NCBI GenBank assembly: GCA_003565155.1
Contig: PXDB01000117.1
Span: forward strand, 1-60,187
Origin: Nitriliruptoraceae bacterium
GTDB taxonomy: Bacteria > Actinomycetota > Nitriliruptoria > Nitriliruptorales > Nitriliruptoraceae
Direction of reading: 5' to 3'
DNA length: 60,187 nt
Shown: piece by piece, positions 19,265-28,202 of the stretch
How the letters are laid out: each line of letters starts with the position of its first letter
Numbering within the stretch: position 1 is the first letter of the stretch
Position numbers and translations under genes: made by a program
The notes under the pieces: generated by a model
What the model saw: only the letters and a program-made list of their open reading frames with translations
The model's database searches: none
What the model was told of the DNA's origin: nothing

Positions 19265-19795
19265 TCACGCCCGTGCGGTGGCCTCGTCCTCGCGTGCTTC
19301 CTGGCTGCGGGGCCGCGAGGGCTGCAGCTGCGAGGCCACGACCATCCCGGCGACCAGCAGCACCACGTTCTTGGCCACGTAGCCGCCCTCCACGGTGATC
19401 AGCAGCGGGTTGTAGCCCTCGAACATGACGTCGGGCAGCATCACGAAGGTGAGCATGGTGCCGACCATCAGCCCGGTGAAGGCGAGCAGCACCAACCGCA
19501 TCGCCCGGTTCAGCAGGAACCCGAGGCCGATGAGGATCTCCACACCGCCGAGGAAGCGCACGAAGATGTCGGGGTCGAACAGGTAGATGGTGCCGACGAT
19601 CAGTTCCGTGGCAGGGGTGTAGTCGATCACCTTCAGCCAGCCGAACCACACGAAGACCACGCCGAGCACGATCCGCATCAGCGGGACGCTGGCGCGGCGC
19701 AGCCACCCGACCACGGCCCGGTCGAGCAGGATGAGTCGGTCGATGGCACGTGCACGTGCGTCGCTGGGAGCAGCAACCTCGTTCCGGGAGCGCAT
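19265..19795 (-). CDS. DoxX/DUF417-like membrane protein
   Basis: A 176-residue integral membrane protein. After an N-terminal charged stretch it shows four helices: LMRIVLGVVFVWFGWLKVIDYTP (with the G-W-x-K turn typical of DoxX-like proteins), FVRFLGGVEILIGLGFLL, LVLLAFTGLMVGTMLTFVML and NVVLLVAGMVVAS. The middle loop VMFEGYNPLLITVEGGYVAKN is typical of the DoxX/DUF417 group. ATG 19795 has AAGGGG about eight bases upstream. It is the last gene before a 21-bp hairpin and lies 159 bases past the P-type ATPase gene on the same strand, so it may share that transcript. Confidence 0.75.
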   Translation of the reverse strand: MRSRNEVAAPSDARARAIDRLILLDRAVVGWLRRASVPLMRIVLGVVFVWFGWLKVIDYTPATELIVGTIYLFDPDIFVRFLGGVEILIGLGFLLNRAMRLVLLAFTGLMVGTMLTFVMLPDVMFEGYNPLLITVEGGYVAKNVVLLVAGMVVASQLQPSRPRSQEAREDEATARA

Positions 19796-19954
19796 AGGGA
19801 ACCCCTTCGTCGTTGGGTGACGGGTGGCCGGGGACCGTCCGTGGAGAGATCCCTGGTCTGTGATGGCAGGAAGGATCGGTGGAGGGAGCGCAGGCGCGCG
19901 GGTCGTGGGAGCCTCGCCGCCGGCGGCACGCTGGAGCGTGCCGCCGGTCGCGGG

Positions 19955-22699
19955 TCACCGAAGGCGCCGGTGAACGACCGCCTTCCCCGCTTCCACGATC
20001 AGGAAGATCGCGGCGGCGATACCGATCGTCACGGCCCACGCGCTGGCGGGCAGCGGGCTGGATCCGAACAGGGTGTGCATGAACGGCGCGTACACGAACA
20101 GCGCCTGGAGGCCGAACAGCGCGGCGACCGACAGCCAGGCGATGCGGTTGCTGAACAGCGACTCCCGGCGCAGGCTGGTGCCGCGCAGGTTGCGGCAGTT
20201 GAACAGGTAGGCCACCTGCGCCACCGCCAGCATCGTCACCGCCATGGTCTGCCGGGTCGCCGCATCCATGCCCTGCGCGCGTGCCAGGAAGTACACGGCG
20301 AGGGTCCCGCCGCCGATCAGCAGCGACGCCGTCAGGATCTTGCCCACGGCACTCCGGTCGATGATGGCCGCACCCGGTACCCGGGGAGGACGTCGCATCA
20401 CGTCCGGCTCCGCCGGCTCGAAGGCCAGCGCCAGGGACAGGGTGACGGCGGCGATCAGGTTCACCCACAGGATCTGCACCGGCTCCAGCGGCAGTGGCAG
20501 CGCGAACAGCACCGCGATCAGCAGCACCAGGGACTGCGCGCCGTTGGTGGGCAGGAGGAACACGATCGACTTCTGGATGTTGTCGAAGGTCCGCCGTCCC
20601 TCCTCAACCGCGCGCTCGATCGTGGCGAAGTTGTCGTCGGCGAGCACGATCTCCGCGGCCTCCTTGGTCGCCTCGGTGCCCTTGATGCCCATGGCGACAC
20701 CGACGTCCGCACGCCGCAGCGCCGGGGCGTCGTTCACCCCGTCGCCGGTCATCGCCACCACCTCGCCGTTGGCCTGGAGTGCTTCGACCAGGCGCAGCTT
20801 GTGCTCGGGGCTGACCCGGGCGAAGGTGTCGTAGCGCTCGGCGATGTCGCGGAGCTCCTCCTCGGAGGCGGCGTCCAGTTCCGTGCCGGTGATCGCCCGA
20901 GGGGCGTGACCTGCGTCGTCCGGGTCGATGATGCCCATCTCGCGGCCGATGGCGGTGGCGGTGCCGGCGTGGTCGCCGGTGATCATCTTCACCTGGATGC
21001 CTGCGGCCTTGGCCTCCGTGACGGCCTCGATGGCCTCCGGGCGCGGGGGGTCGAGGATGCCGACCAGGCCGACCAGCACCAGGTCGTCGTCGAGGTCGCC
21101 GAGGGTGAGGCTGTCCCGGTCCGCCTCGGCCGGGCGTCGGGCGGCAGCCAGCACACGCAGCCCGTGGTCGCTGAGCCCGTCGATCTCCGACTCCCACCGG
21201 TCGCGCTGCAGCGGCTGCGGACGACCCTCGCCGTCCAGCTCAGCCACGCAGCGGTCGAGGATGCGGTCCGGGGCGCCCTTGACGTGGATCCAACGTGCGC
21301 CCTCGGCGTCCTCATCGAGGGTCGCCATCAGCTTGTGCTCGGACTCGAAGGGCACCACCGCGAGCCGCCGCAACGCCGAGGTGTCGACCCCGGTCTTGAG
21401 TGCCAGGGTGCGCAGCGCGCCCTCGGTCGGCTCGCCCACCACCTGCCACTGGCCGTCCACCTCGCGTACCGTCGCGTCGTTGGCGGCCGCGTTGACCGTG
21501 ACCAACGTCGCCAGATCGGTGTCGACGGCGGTGTCGACGGCCCGGCCACCGTGCAGGATGCGGCCTTCGGGGACGTAGCCGACCCCCTCCACGACGTACG
21601 ACCGGACGGGCGTGACCAGCCGCTGCGCGGTCATCTCGTTCTTGGTCAGCGTCCCGGTCTTGTCGGAGCAGATCACGGTGACCGAGCCGAGGGTCTCCAC
21701 CGAGGTCAGGCTCCGAGTGATGGCGTTGCGTCGGGCCATCGCCTGCACCCCACGTGCCAGGGTGATGGTCACCACCGCGGGCAGGCCTTCCGGGATCGCG
21801 GCGACGGCGAAGGCGGCGGCCGCGGTCAGCAGCAGCACGATCTCGAGGTCGTGGACGCCCCAGCCGAACAGCAGCATGCCGGCAGCGACGCCGAGGATGA
21901 CCTTCGACAGCAGCGCGCTGAACCGGCGGATCTGCCGCTCCAGGGGCGTGGCGAGGTCCTCCACCTCGTCGATCATGGCGCTGATGCGCCCGATCTCCGT
22001 CCCGGCACCCGTGGCGGTCACCACCCCTATGCCGCGCCCGCCGGCGACCAGGCTGCCGGAGTACGCCATGCTGAACCGGTCACCGATGCCGGCGTCGGGC
22101 GCCACCGGCGCCGACTGCTTGGTGATCGGCTCCGACTCGCCGGTGAGCCCGGACTCCTCGGTGCGTAGCTCCACCGACTCGAGCACGCGCAGGTCCGCGG
22201 GGACCCGATCTCCGGACGACAGGCGGACCACGTCGCCCGGTACCAGCGACTCGGCTTCCACCTCGGCCCACTCGCCGTCGCGACGGGCTTGGGCGGTCAG
22301 GGAGAGCATGGAGCGCAGCCCCGCCAGGGCCCGCTCGGCGCGGTCCTCCTGGACGAACCCGATCACCGCGTTGATCACGGCGACCGCCAGGATCACCCCG
22401 AAGTCCACCCACTCGCCGAGTACCGCCTTGAGCGCCGCTGCGGCCAGCAGCACGTAGATGAGGACGTCGTTGAAGTGGCGCGCCAACCGCAACCACGCCG
22501 GGTCCGGCGGGCTCTCGGGGAGGCGGTTGGGTCCGACGCGCTCGAGGCGTGCCCGTGCCTCGTCGCTCGAGAGGCCGTCGGCATCCGCATCGAGGTGGCG
22601 GAGCACCTCCTCGGCGGGCTGGCCGTGCGGGGGGTCGCTGGCCGCGGTGGTCCCGGCGCCGCCGAGGGGCGCGTCGCGGTCGTGGATCGTCGTTCGCAT
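19955..22699 (-). CDS. P2-type cation-transporting ATPase (copy 1)
   Basis: A 914-residue P-type ATPase. In order: N-terminal cation-ATPase domain, M1-M2, actuator domain with TGES, M4 with PEGLPA, phosphorylation motif DKTGTLT near residue 346, KGAPD nucleotide-binding motif, hinge TGDGVNDAPAL, and a C-terminal M5-M10 bundle. Overall it looks like SERCA-type pumps, but transport-site residues differ: M5 reads TNGAQS where SERCA has NVGE, and M6 reads VNLIAAVTL where SERCA has VNLVTDG, so the acidic calcium ligands are replaced by Gln and Ala. Ion specificity is therefore open. It follows the antiporter-subunit operon by 101 bases on the same strand and is closely similar to the gene at 32610-35384. 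Confidence 0.88.
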   Translation of the reverse strand: MRTTIHDRDAPLGGAGTTAASDPPHGQPAEEVLRHLDADADGLSSDEARARLERVGPNRLPESPPDPAWLRLARHFNDVLIYVLLAAAALKAVLGEWVDFGVILAVAVINAVIGFVQEDRAERALAGLRSMLSLTAQARRDGEWAEVEAESLVPGDVVRLSSGDRVPADLRVLESVELRTEESGLTGESEPITKQSAPVAPDAGIGDRFSMAYSGSLVAGGRGIGVVTATGAGTEIGRISAMIDEVEDLATPLERQIRRFSALLSKVILGVAAGMLLFGWGVHDLEIVLLLTAAAAFAVAAIPEGLPAVVTITLARGVQAMARRNAITRSLTSVETLGSVTVICSDKTGTLTKNEMTAQRLVTPVRSYVVEGVGYVPEGRILHGGRAVDTAVDTDLATLVTVNAAANDATVREVDGQWQVVGEPTEGALRTLALKTGVDTSALRRLAVVPFESEHKLMATLDEDAEGARWIHVKGAPDRILDRCVAELDGEGRPQPLQRDRWESEIDGLSDHGLRVLAAARRPAEADRDSLTLGDLDDDLVLVGLVGILDPPRPEAIEAVTEAKAAGIQVKMITGDHAGTATAIGREMGIIDPDDAGHAPRAITGTELDAASEEELRDIAERYDTFARVSPEHKLRLVEALQANGEVVAMTGDGVNDAPALRRADVGVAMGIKGTEATKEAAEIVLADDNFATIERAVEEGRRTFDNIQKSIVFLLPTNGAQSLVLLIAVLFALPLPLEPVQILWVNLIAAVTLSLALAFEPAEPDVMRRPPRVPGAAIIDRSAVGKILTASLLIGGGTLAVYFLARAQGMDAATRQTMAVTMLAVAQVAYLFNCRNLRGTSLRRESLFSNRIAWLSVAALFGLQALFVYAPFMHTLFGSSPLPASAWAVTIGIAAAIFLIVEAGKAVVHRRLR

Positions 22700-22800
22700 C
22701 GTCGTTCCTCGTCTCGCTCGTCGGGTGTCGTCGGTGTCGGTCGGAAAGGTTGGTCGGGGTCGCTGGCCTCGGGGGCGCTGGCCTCGGGGGCGTCAGCGAT

Positions 22801-24561
22801 TCAGCGGCCGGTGAGATCGGGGAGCAGCAGCGCCGCGGTGACGGCGATGGCGACCAGCGCAACCATCGCGCCGCCGGTCCGCCAGCGGGTCAGGCGATCC
22901 TCGAGCCGGTCGATGCCCTCGTCCGTGCGCCCGAGCGCCAGGGCCGCGGCCTGCGGACCAGCGGTCGCGCGCGAGAAGGCGGTGGCGATCGGAGGTGCCG
23001 CGGCGCGCAGGCCACGTGCGGTACCGGCGACGACGCGCTCACCCAGGACGACCAGATCGCCCGGCCACACCTCGGGGACCCGCACCCCGATCCGTCGCTG
23101 TACGAGCGCCGCCCCGGCGGCGAGTAGGACGCCGACCACCACCGGCCACAACGCCTCCCTGAGCAGCGAACTGGCCGTGGGCGGTGCCAGGACCGGGAGC
23201 AGCGCCGGCGCGGCCAGCGGCGCGAGGGCGAACATGGCGACCACGAGCGACGCCCAGGGGGCGAGCCGGGCTGCCGCACGGCTGCGGTCGCCACCGGCAG
23301 TGCTGCTCTCGGGCGTCGGTTGCGTGCGCAGCAGCAGCCCCAGGAGACGCACCATCAGCAGGGTGGTGCCGACCGCCGCCAGGGAGGCCAACCTCGTCAG
23401 GTTCCCACCGGGGAGCGCGAGGTCGATGGCCTGCTTCATCCAGGCCTTCGCGAAGGCACCGCTCGACAGGGGCGCTCCGGCCAGCGCCAGGCCGGCCGCG
23501 ACGACCCCACCCAACAGCGCGTTCCGCCGCCAGCCGGCGCCGGTGCGGGGGAGCAGTCCCACGGCCAGGAACAGCACCGCCTTCGCGATGCCGTGGTGCA
23601 GGGCGTAGACCGCCGCGGCCGCGGCAACCACTGGCGCCACCTCGGGCGCTGCCAGCGCCACCCCGACCAACAGGGTGATGAAACCCATCTGGCTGACGCT
23701 CGAGTAGGCCAGCAGCACCTTCGGGCTGCGCTGGGTCAACCCGATCGCGACCCCGAGCACCGCAGTGGCCAGGCCGAGGGCCACCAGCAGCTGCGACCAG
23801 CCGGGCAGCGCCACCTCGCCGATCGGGAGCAGCCGCAGCCACCCGACCAGACCGGCCTTGATCATCGCGCCGCTCAGCACGGCGCTTGCGGCGAAGGGTG
23901 CGGCCGGGTGGGCCAGGGGCAGCCATATGTGGAGGCCGATGACCCCCGCTTTGATGCCGAAGCCGGCCAGCAGCAGGCCCACGATGACGTCGCGGTTGGC
24001 CGAGCCGGCGACCGCGGCGGCGATGTCGTTCATGCGCAGCCCCGCTGCGTCCGTGGCCGCGAGCAGCAGACCTGCCAGCAGCAGCGTCTCGCCGGCGACA
24101 CCCAGCACCAGGTAGACCCGGCCGGCCCGCCGTGCCGCCACGGTGCGGGTGTGCACCACCAGGCCGTAGGCGGCCAGGGTCATGACCACGAAGGCGGTGT
24201 AGAAGGTGAGGATGTCGTCGGACAGCAGCAGCCCGATGTTGCCGGTGAGCGAGAGCAGCCACCAGTCGGCGTAGCCGCCGCGCTGCTCGGCCTCTGAGCG
24301 GGCGTACACCCCCGCCACGATCCACACCAGTGCGGTCAGCGCGAGCAGCACGCGGCCCACCCCGTCGAGTGCCAGCCGTGGCTCCAGCAGCAGCCACGGC
24401 AGCTCCGGCGCGGGCAGCACGGGACCGATCACCGCGAGCAGCAGTGCCGGTGCGGGGGCGGCGGCCAGCAACCACGAGGTGCCGCGTCCGGGCCGGAGGG
24501 TCAGCACCGCCCCCACGGTCAGCGGCACCAGGATCGGTGAGAGCCACAGCACGAGGTTCAT
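22801..24561 (-). CDS. Antiporter-like subunit C (ND2/ND4/ND5 family), TM5 Glu missing
   Basis: About 586 residues with roughly 14 helices of the proton-conducting family shared by complex I NuoL/M/N and Mrp antiporters. The TM7 Lys (GFGIKAGVIGLHIWLP) and TM8 Lys (LSGAMIKAGLVGWLR) are present. The conserved TM5 Glu is not: the matching helix reads FYTAFVVMTLAAYGLVVH, with Val where the paralog has Glu. A C-terminal extension (GRTDEGIDRLEDRLTRW plus a final helix) may be a lateral helix. The ATG overlaps the upstream stop (ATGA), fixing the start; the open frame further upstream lies inside the preceding gene. It is the last of three subunits in the operon. Confidence 0.82.
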   Translation of the reverse strand: MNLVLWLSPILVPLTVGAVLTLRPGRGTSWLLAAAPAPALLLAVIGPVLPAPELPWLLLEPRLALDGVGRVLLALTALVWIVAGVYARSEAEQRGGYADWWLLSLTGNIGLLLSDDILTFYTAFVVMTLAAYGLVVHTRTVAARRAGRVYLVLGVAGETLLLAGLLLAATDAAGLRMNDIAAAVAGSANRDVIVGLLLAGFGIKAGVIGLHIWLPLAHPAAPFAASAVLSGAMIKAGLVGWLRLLPIGEVALPGWSQLLVALGLATAVLGVAIGLTQRSPKVLLAYSSVSQMGFITLLVGVALAAPEVAPVVAAAAAVYALHHGIAKAVLFLAVGLLPRTGAGWRRNALLGGVVAAGLALAGAPLSSGAFAKAWMKQAIDLALPGGNLTRLASLAAVGTTLLMVRLLGLLLRTQPTPESSTAGGDRSRAAARLAPWASLVVAMFALAPLAAPALLPVLAPPTASSLLREALWPVVVGVLLAAGAALVQRRIGVRVPEVWPGDLVVLGERVVAGTARGLRAAAPPIATAFSRATAGPQAAALALGRTDEGIDRLEDRLTRWRTGGAMVALVAIAVTAALLLPDLTGR

Positions 24562-26066
24562 GATCCCACCACCTCGCCGGCGATGGACGCCGCCCAGTTC
24601 AGTGGGCTCAGCGGTGCGCCCGCGAGCAGACCCACCACCAGCACGCTCACGCCCGTCGCCACCGCCGGCAGCACCAGCCACGGGTCCCGCTCGTGGTCGC
24701 GCTCCATGGTCGGCGCGCCGGCCTCCTCGCCCTCGGGACGCAGGAACCAGATCCGCCCGATGACCGGAAGGAAGTAGGCGGCGTTCAGGACGCTGGACAG
24801 CAGCAGGATCCAGATGACCCACCCCTGACCCGCCTGCAGACCACCGAGCCCGAGGTGCCACTTGGTGACGAAGCCGGCGGTCGGCGGGATGCCGATCATC
24901 CCGAGCGCGGCGACGGTGAACGCCCCCATCGTCAGCGGCATGCGCCGACCCACCCCGCGCATCTGGCTGATGCGGGTCACTCCCAGCTGCTTGGACAGGT
25001 TGCCCGCGCAGTAGAAGAGGGTGACCTTCTGGATCCCCTGGTGGATCAGGTGCACCAGCCCGCCCGTCACTCCGGCGAGGCTCGCGATGCCGACCCCGAG
25101 CACGATGTAGGACAGCTGGCTGACCGTCGAGTACGCCAGCCGGCGCTTGAGGTCGTCCTGGGCGAGGGCGCGCAGGGAGCCGTACACGATGGTGACCGCC
25201 GCCAGCACCAGGAGTGGGGTGAGCAGCTGCAGTTCCTGCGCCAGCGCCAGGCCGTACAGGTCGTAGACCACGCGCACGATGCCGTACGCGCCGGCCTTGA
25301 CCACCGCGACGGCGTGCAATAGGGAGCTCACCGGGGCCGGCGCGACCATGGCCTTCGGCAACCAGCCGTGGAGGGGCACGACGGCGGTCTTGACGCCGAG
25401 CCCGGCGACCAGCAGCACGAAGATCCAGGTGAGCGAGGTGGCGTGCGCGTCGACGAGTCCCGCGAGGGGGACGTAGTCGAGGAACTCCACCGGTCCCGCC
25501 AGCGCGTGCAGCCACGCGATGCCGACCAGCAGCACGGCCCCCCCGGTGACGCTGTACAGCAGGTAGGCGCGGCCGCCGATCAGCGCCTTGCGGTCGCCCT
25601 TGTGGACGACCAGTGGGTAGGTCGCGATGGTCAGCAGCTCGTAGAACAGCAGGAAGGTCACGAGGTTGCCGGCCAGCGCGATGCCGATCGTGGCGGTGAC
25701 GCAGAGGCTGAAGAACCCGAAGAACCGCGAACGGCGCTCACCCTGCTCCAGGTAGCCGATCGCGTACATGGTGGTGGTCAGCCACAGCAGGGAGGACAGC
25801 GTCACGAACAGCAGCGGGATCGGGTCGACCCTGAGCACCAGGTCGATCCCCGGGAGCAGCGCGCGGCGCCACTCGTACTCCGCGCCGCGGAGCACCCCGG
25901 CGATCAGTACGCCGGTGAGCGCCACCTTGGCGAGCGCGCCAGCCATGTTGACGATCCGGCGCGGACGCTCCTGCTCCTCAGCCAGCAGGAAGATGACCGC
26001 TGCCGGCACCAGCGAGGTCAGCAGGAGCAGTACCGGCAGGGCGGTGTTCAGGTCGAGCTCAGGCAT
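24558..26066 (-). CDS. Antiporter-like subunit B (MrpD/NuoM-type)
   Basis: About 502 residues, multi-spanning, of the proton-conducting membrane transporter family. It has the TM5 Glu (LLFYELLTIATYPLVVH), the TM7 Lys with GLGVKTAVVPLHGWLPKA, the TM8 Lys in HAVAVVKAGAYGIVR, and the TM12-type LAYSTVSQLSYIVLG and IPPTAGFVTKW segments. These residues carry protons or sodium in complex I and Mrp systems. ATG 26066 is fixed by GGAGG seven bases upstream and overlaps the preceding gene by eight bases. No MrpA, B, C, E, F or G or hydrophilic complex I subunit is nearby. Confidence 0.85.
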   Translation of the reverse strand: MPELDLNTALPVLLLLTSLVPAAVIFLLAEEQERPRRIVNMAGALAKVALTGVLIAGVLRGAEYEWRRALLPGIDLVLRVDPIPLLFVTLSSLLWLTTTMYAIGYLEQGERRSRFFGFFSLCVTATIGIALAGNLVTFLLFYELLTIATYPLVVHKGDRKALIGGRAYLLYSVTGGAVLLVGIAWLHALAGPVEFLDYVPLAGLVDAHATSLTWIFVLLVAGLGVKTAVVPLHGWLPKAMVAPAPVSSLLHAVAVVKAGAYGIVRVVYDLYGLALAQELQLLTPLLVLAAVTIVYGSLRALAQDDLKRRLAYSTVSQLSYIVLGVGIASLAGVTGGLVHLIHQGIQKVTLFYCAGNLSKQLGVTRISQMRGVGRRMPLTMGAFTVAALGMIGIPPTAGFVTKWHLGLGGLQAGQGWVIWILLLSSVLNAAYFLPVIGRIWFLRPEGEEAGAPTMERDHERDPWLVLPAVATGVSVLVVGLLAGAPLSPLNWAASIAGEVVGS

Positions 26067-27588
26067 GCGCGCTCGCCTCCGTCGACCACCCGATGGGCAG
26101 CGGCGCATCGGCCCCGAACGACCCGTCGGTCAGCAGCGGTACCCCGGTCGCCAGAGGTGCCCCGATCTCCAGCAGGCCGAGCAGCAGGTTGGGGTACAGC
26201 CCCAGCACCAGGGCCGAGGTGGCCAGGGTGAGCGCGATGCCGTCGATGCCGTGCCGCTGAGGGCTGGCGGGGACGTCGAGGTGGTGGTTGCGCCCGGCCG
26301 ACGAGAAGCAGCGTTGCAACAGCCGCGCCAGGTAGGCCGCGGTGAGCAGGCTCCCGAGCACGATGGTGGCGGCCCACCACCACTGGCCGGTCGTGATGCT
26401 GGCCACCACCAGGTACCACTTGGCCACGAAGCCGCCGGTCGGCGGCAGACCGATCAGGCTGATGGCGGCGAGCCCCACGGCGAAGGCCGCGAGGGGCCGG
26501 TGCGCGGCGGCTCCCTCCAGCCGGTCGACGGTGTCGCCGCCGAGGCTGACGGCCAGCAGCGCGACCGCGAGCAGCACGGCCGCCTTGGGCAGCGCGTGGG
26601 CGATCGCGTGGAACACTCCGCCCTTCCAGGCATCCGCTGAGCCCGCCAGCACCATGGGCACGGCGACCAGGAGCAACCCGAGCTGCGCAACGGTGGAGTA
26701 GGCGACGACCTGCTTCACCCGCTGTGACCGCAGGGCGAGCAGACCACCCCAGAGGATGGCGACCGCGCCGAGGGCGCCCAACAGTTGGGCGAGCACCGGG
26801 GTCGCCACCTCGGCGGTAGCGCCGCCCCATAGCCGCAGCAGCACCACGAAGGCGCTCTTCACCACCAGCCCGGAGAGCAGGGGGCTGACCGCGGTCGGTG
26901 CCAGGGCGTGCGCCGCCGGCAGCCAGAAGTGCAAGGGCACCACGGGCACCTTGAGCAGCAGGCCGACGGTCATCAGGGCGAGGCCGACCAGGGCCGTCGG
27001 CTCGTCGGCGAGTCGCCCGGGGAGCTCGGCGATCACGGTGGTGCCGGTCGCGGTCCACACCAGCCCGGCTCCCGCCAGGAAGGTGACGGAAGCGACCAGC
27101 TCGGCGTAGTAGTAGCGCGTGCCGGCAGCCAGTAGCCGCCGACCACCAGCCCAGGCGACCATGGCAGCGCCGGCCACGGCCACGACCTCGAGCATCAGGT
27201 AGGCCGTCAGCAGATCGCCCGCCAGGAACAGACCATGGAGCCCGGCGAGCAGGGCCAGCGCGAGCGGCCAGTAGCTCGTCCGGGGTGCCGGTAGCTCCCG
27301 CGACTGCAGCACCGCGAAGGCAGCGACGTGCAGGGTGACCACGACGCTGAGCAGCACCATCGCGCTGCTCAGGCCGTCGGCGATGAACAGGCCGATCGCG
27401 AGCTCGTCGCCGCCGAGCCGCACCTGATGGGCCCCATCGTGCAGGACGGCCCGGACCAGCGCGATGGCCGCCACCAGGGTCAGTGCGAGGGTCGCGAGCG
27501 TGCTCGGTGCGCGCCACCTCGGTGCCAGCACTGCCGTGAGCCCCGCGCCGAGCAGCGGCAGCACCAGTGCGGCGAGGATCACGACCAT
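26059..27588 (-). CDS. Antiporter-like subunit A (MrpD-type)
   Basis: A 509-residue membrane protein of the same family as the next two genes. Visible key residues are the TM5 Glu (LTAYLMLEVVAVAG), the TM7 Lys (GLLLKVPVVPLHFWLPAAH), the TM8 Lys (LSGLVVKSAFVVLLRLW), the VVAYSTVAQLGLLL helix and the IGLPPTGGFVAKW loop. The predicted role is moving protons and/or Na+ across the cytoplasmic membrane. Its start overlaps the upstream small membrane gene by ten bases and its end overlaps the next by eight, so the four genes are tightly coupled. Confidence 0.85.
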   Translation of the reverse strand: MVVILAALVLPLLGAGLTAVLAPRWRAPSTLATLALTLVAAIALVRAVLHDGAHQVRLGGDELAIGLFIADGLSSAMVLLSVVVTLHVAAFAVLQSRELPAPRTSYWPLALALLAGLHGLFLAGDLLTAYLMLEVVAVAGAAMVAWAGGRRLLAAGTRYYYAELVASVTFLAGAGLVWTATGTTVIAELPGRLADEPTALVGLALMTVGLLLKVPVVPLHFWLPAAHALAPTAVSPLLSGLVVKSAFVVLLRLWGGATAEVATPVLAQLLGALGAVAILWGGLLALRSQRVKQVVAYSTVAQLGLLLVAVPMVLAGSADAWKGGVFHAIAHALPKAAVLLAVALLAVSLGGDTVDRLEGAAAHRPLAAFAVGLAAISLIGLPPTGGFVAKWYLVVASITTGQWWWAATIVLGSLLTAAYLARLLQRCFSSAGRNHHLDVPASPQRHGIDGIALTLATSALVLGLYPNLLLGLLEIGAPLATGVPLLTDGSFGADAPLPIGWSTEASAHA

Positions 27589-27872
27589 CGCAGCGGGTCC
27601 CGGTCGAGTGCCAGATCCGACGCGCTCTCCCGGCGAGCGGTGCGCTCCATCGCCGCGGCTACCGCGAGCAGGCCCGCGAGGGTCAGGCTGCTCAGCACGG
27701 CGACGGCTGCGGCGGTGGCCCGGTCCGGTCCGGAGAGCAGGGTCAGCAGCGCACCGCCCAGGGCCAGGGCGGCCAGCCCCTCAAGGCGGTGACGACGTCG
27801 ACGGCTCCGGAACAGCGCCACGCCGCCGCCGACCAGGAACGCGAAGGCGAACCAGTGCAGGGCGCTGATCAT
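27579..27872 (-). CDS. Small membrane protein at the head of the antiporter operon
   Basis: A 97-residue protein with three hydrophobic segments: WFAFAFLVGGGVALF, LAALALGGALLTLLSG and AAAVAVLSSLTLAGLLAVAAA, separated by an Arg-rich loop FRSRRRRHR. By size and position it recalls the small subunits (MrpC/NuoK, MrpF or MrpG) of antiporter complexes, but no specific family motif is seen, so it is left unnamed. Its ATG overlaps the stop of a short upstream ORF (ATGA) and its end overlaps the next gene by ten bases. It is probably an accessory or assembly subunit. Confidence 0.7.
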   Translation of the reverse strand: MISALHWFAFAFLVGGGVALFRSRRRRHRLEGLAALALGGALLTLLSGPDRATAAAVAVLSSLTLAGLLAVAAAMERTARRESASDLALDRDPLRWS

Positions 27873-27967
27873 CGCCGCCCCTGGGAGGTCGGGATCCCGC
27901 GTCCGTGGCCCGGCGTTCGTGCAGGGTGGGAGCGACGCGACGGATGCGCAGCAGCGGCCTGGGTCAC
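27869..27967 (-). CDS. 32-codon leader ORF with a strong ribosome-binding site
   Basis: A GTG-started ORF of 32 residues, beginning MTQAAAAHPSRRSHPAR and ending TSQGRR, rich in Arg, His, Pro and Ala. It has the best Shine-Dalgarno sequence seen in the window (AGGAGGTG, five bases before GTG). Its stop overlaps the start of the small membrane protein (ATGA), so translation of the leader probably feeds the operon. It may be a leader peptide or simply a translation-delivery ORF. There is no hydrophobic segment. Confidence 0.55.
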   Translation of the reverse strand: MTQAAAAHPSRRSHPARTPGHGRGIPTSQGRR

Positions 27968-27980
27968 GGGAACACCTCCT

Positions 27981-28020
27981 AAAGTATGCACTTTGATACG
28001 CGAAAACTATAGCGTATGTA
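27981..28020 (-). promoter_or_regulatory. AT-rich promoter with operator-like dyads for the antiporter operon
   Basis: This AT-rich island in GC-rich surroundings lies just upstream of the leader ORF. It holds two dyads: AAAGT-N4-ACTTT (27981-27994) and ATACGC-N10-GCGTAT (27996-28017), the latter followed by GTAT. Taken with the similar dyad at 28536-28559, this looks like a repressor site overlapping the promoter. Confidence 0.55.
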
Positions 28021-28202
28021 TGGGTCGGTTCGGCACCCGTTCGGCCTCCGCGCGCACAGGCAGCCGGTGGCCAGAGGCCGGCGTCACGCCACGGGGTTCC
28101 GTGTGGGCACGGTTGCAGTACGCCGGACCCGCCTGGCCGTGGCCAGCGGGCGGTCGCCGTCGCCGCACGCTGAGGCGGTGACAGGTCGGTCGCGCCCGGT
28201 GG

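Noticed and set aside
18764..22168. 1134-codon + strand frame across the P-type ATPase region
   Set aside because: It overlaps the small membrane protein, DoxX and ATPase genes on the other strand, which have clear motifs; the frame itself is His/Gln/Arg-rich antisense noise.
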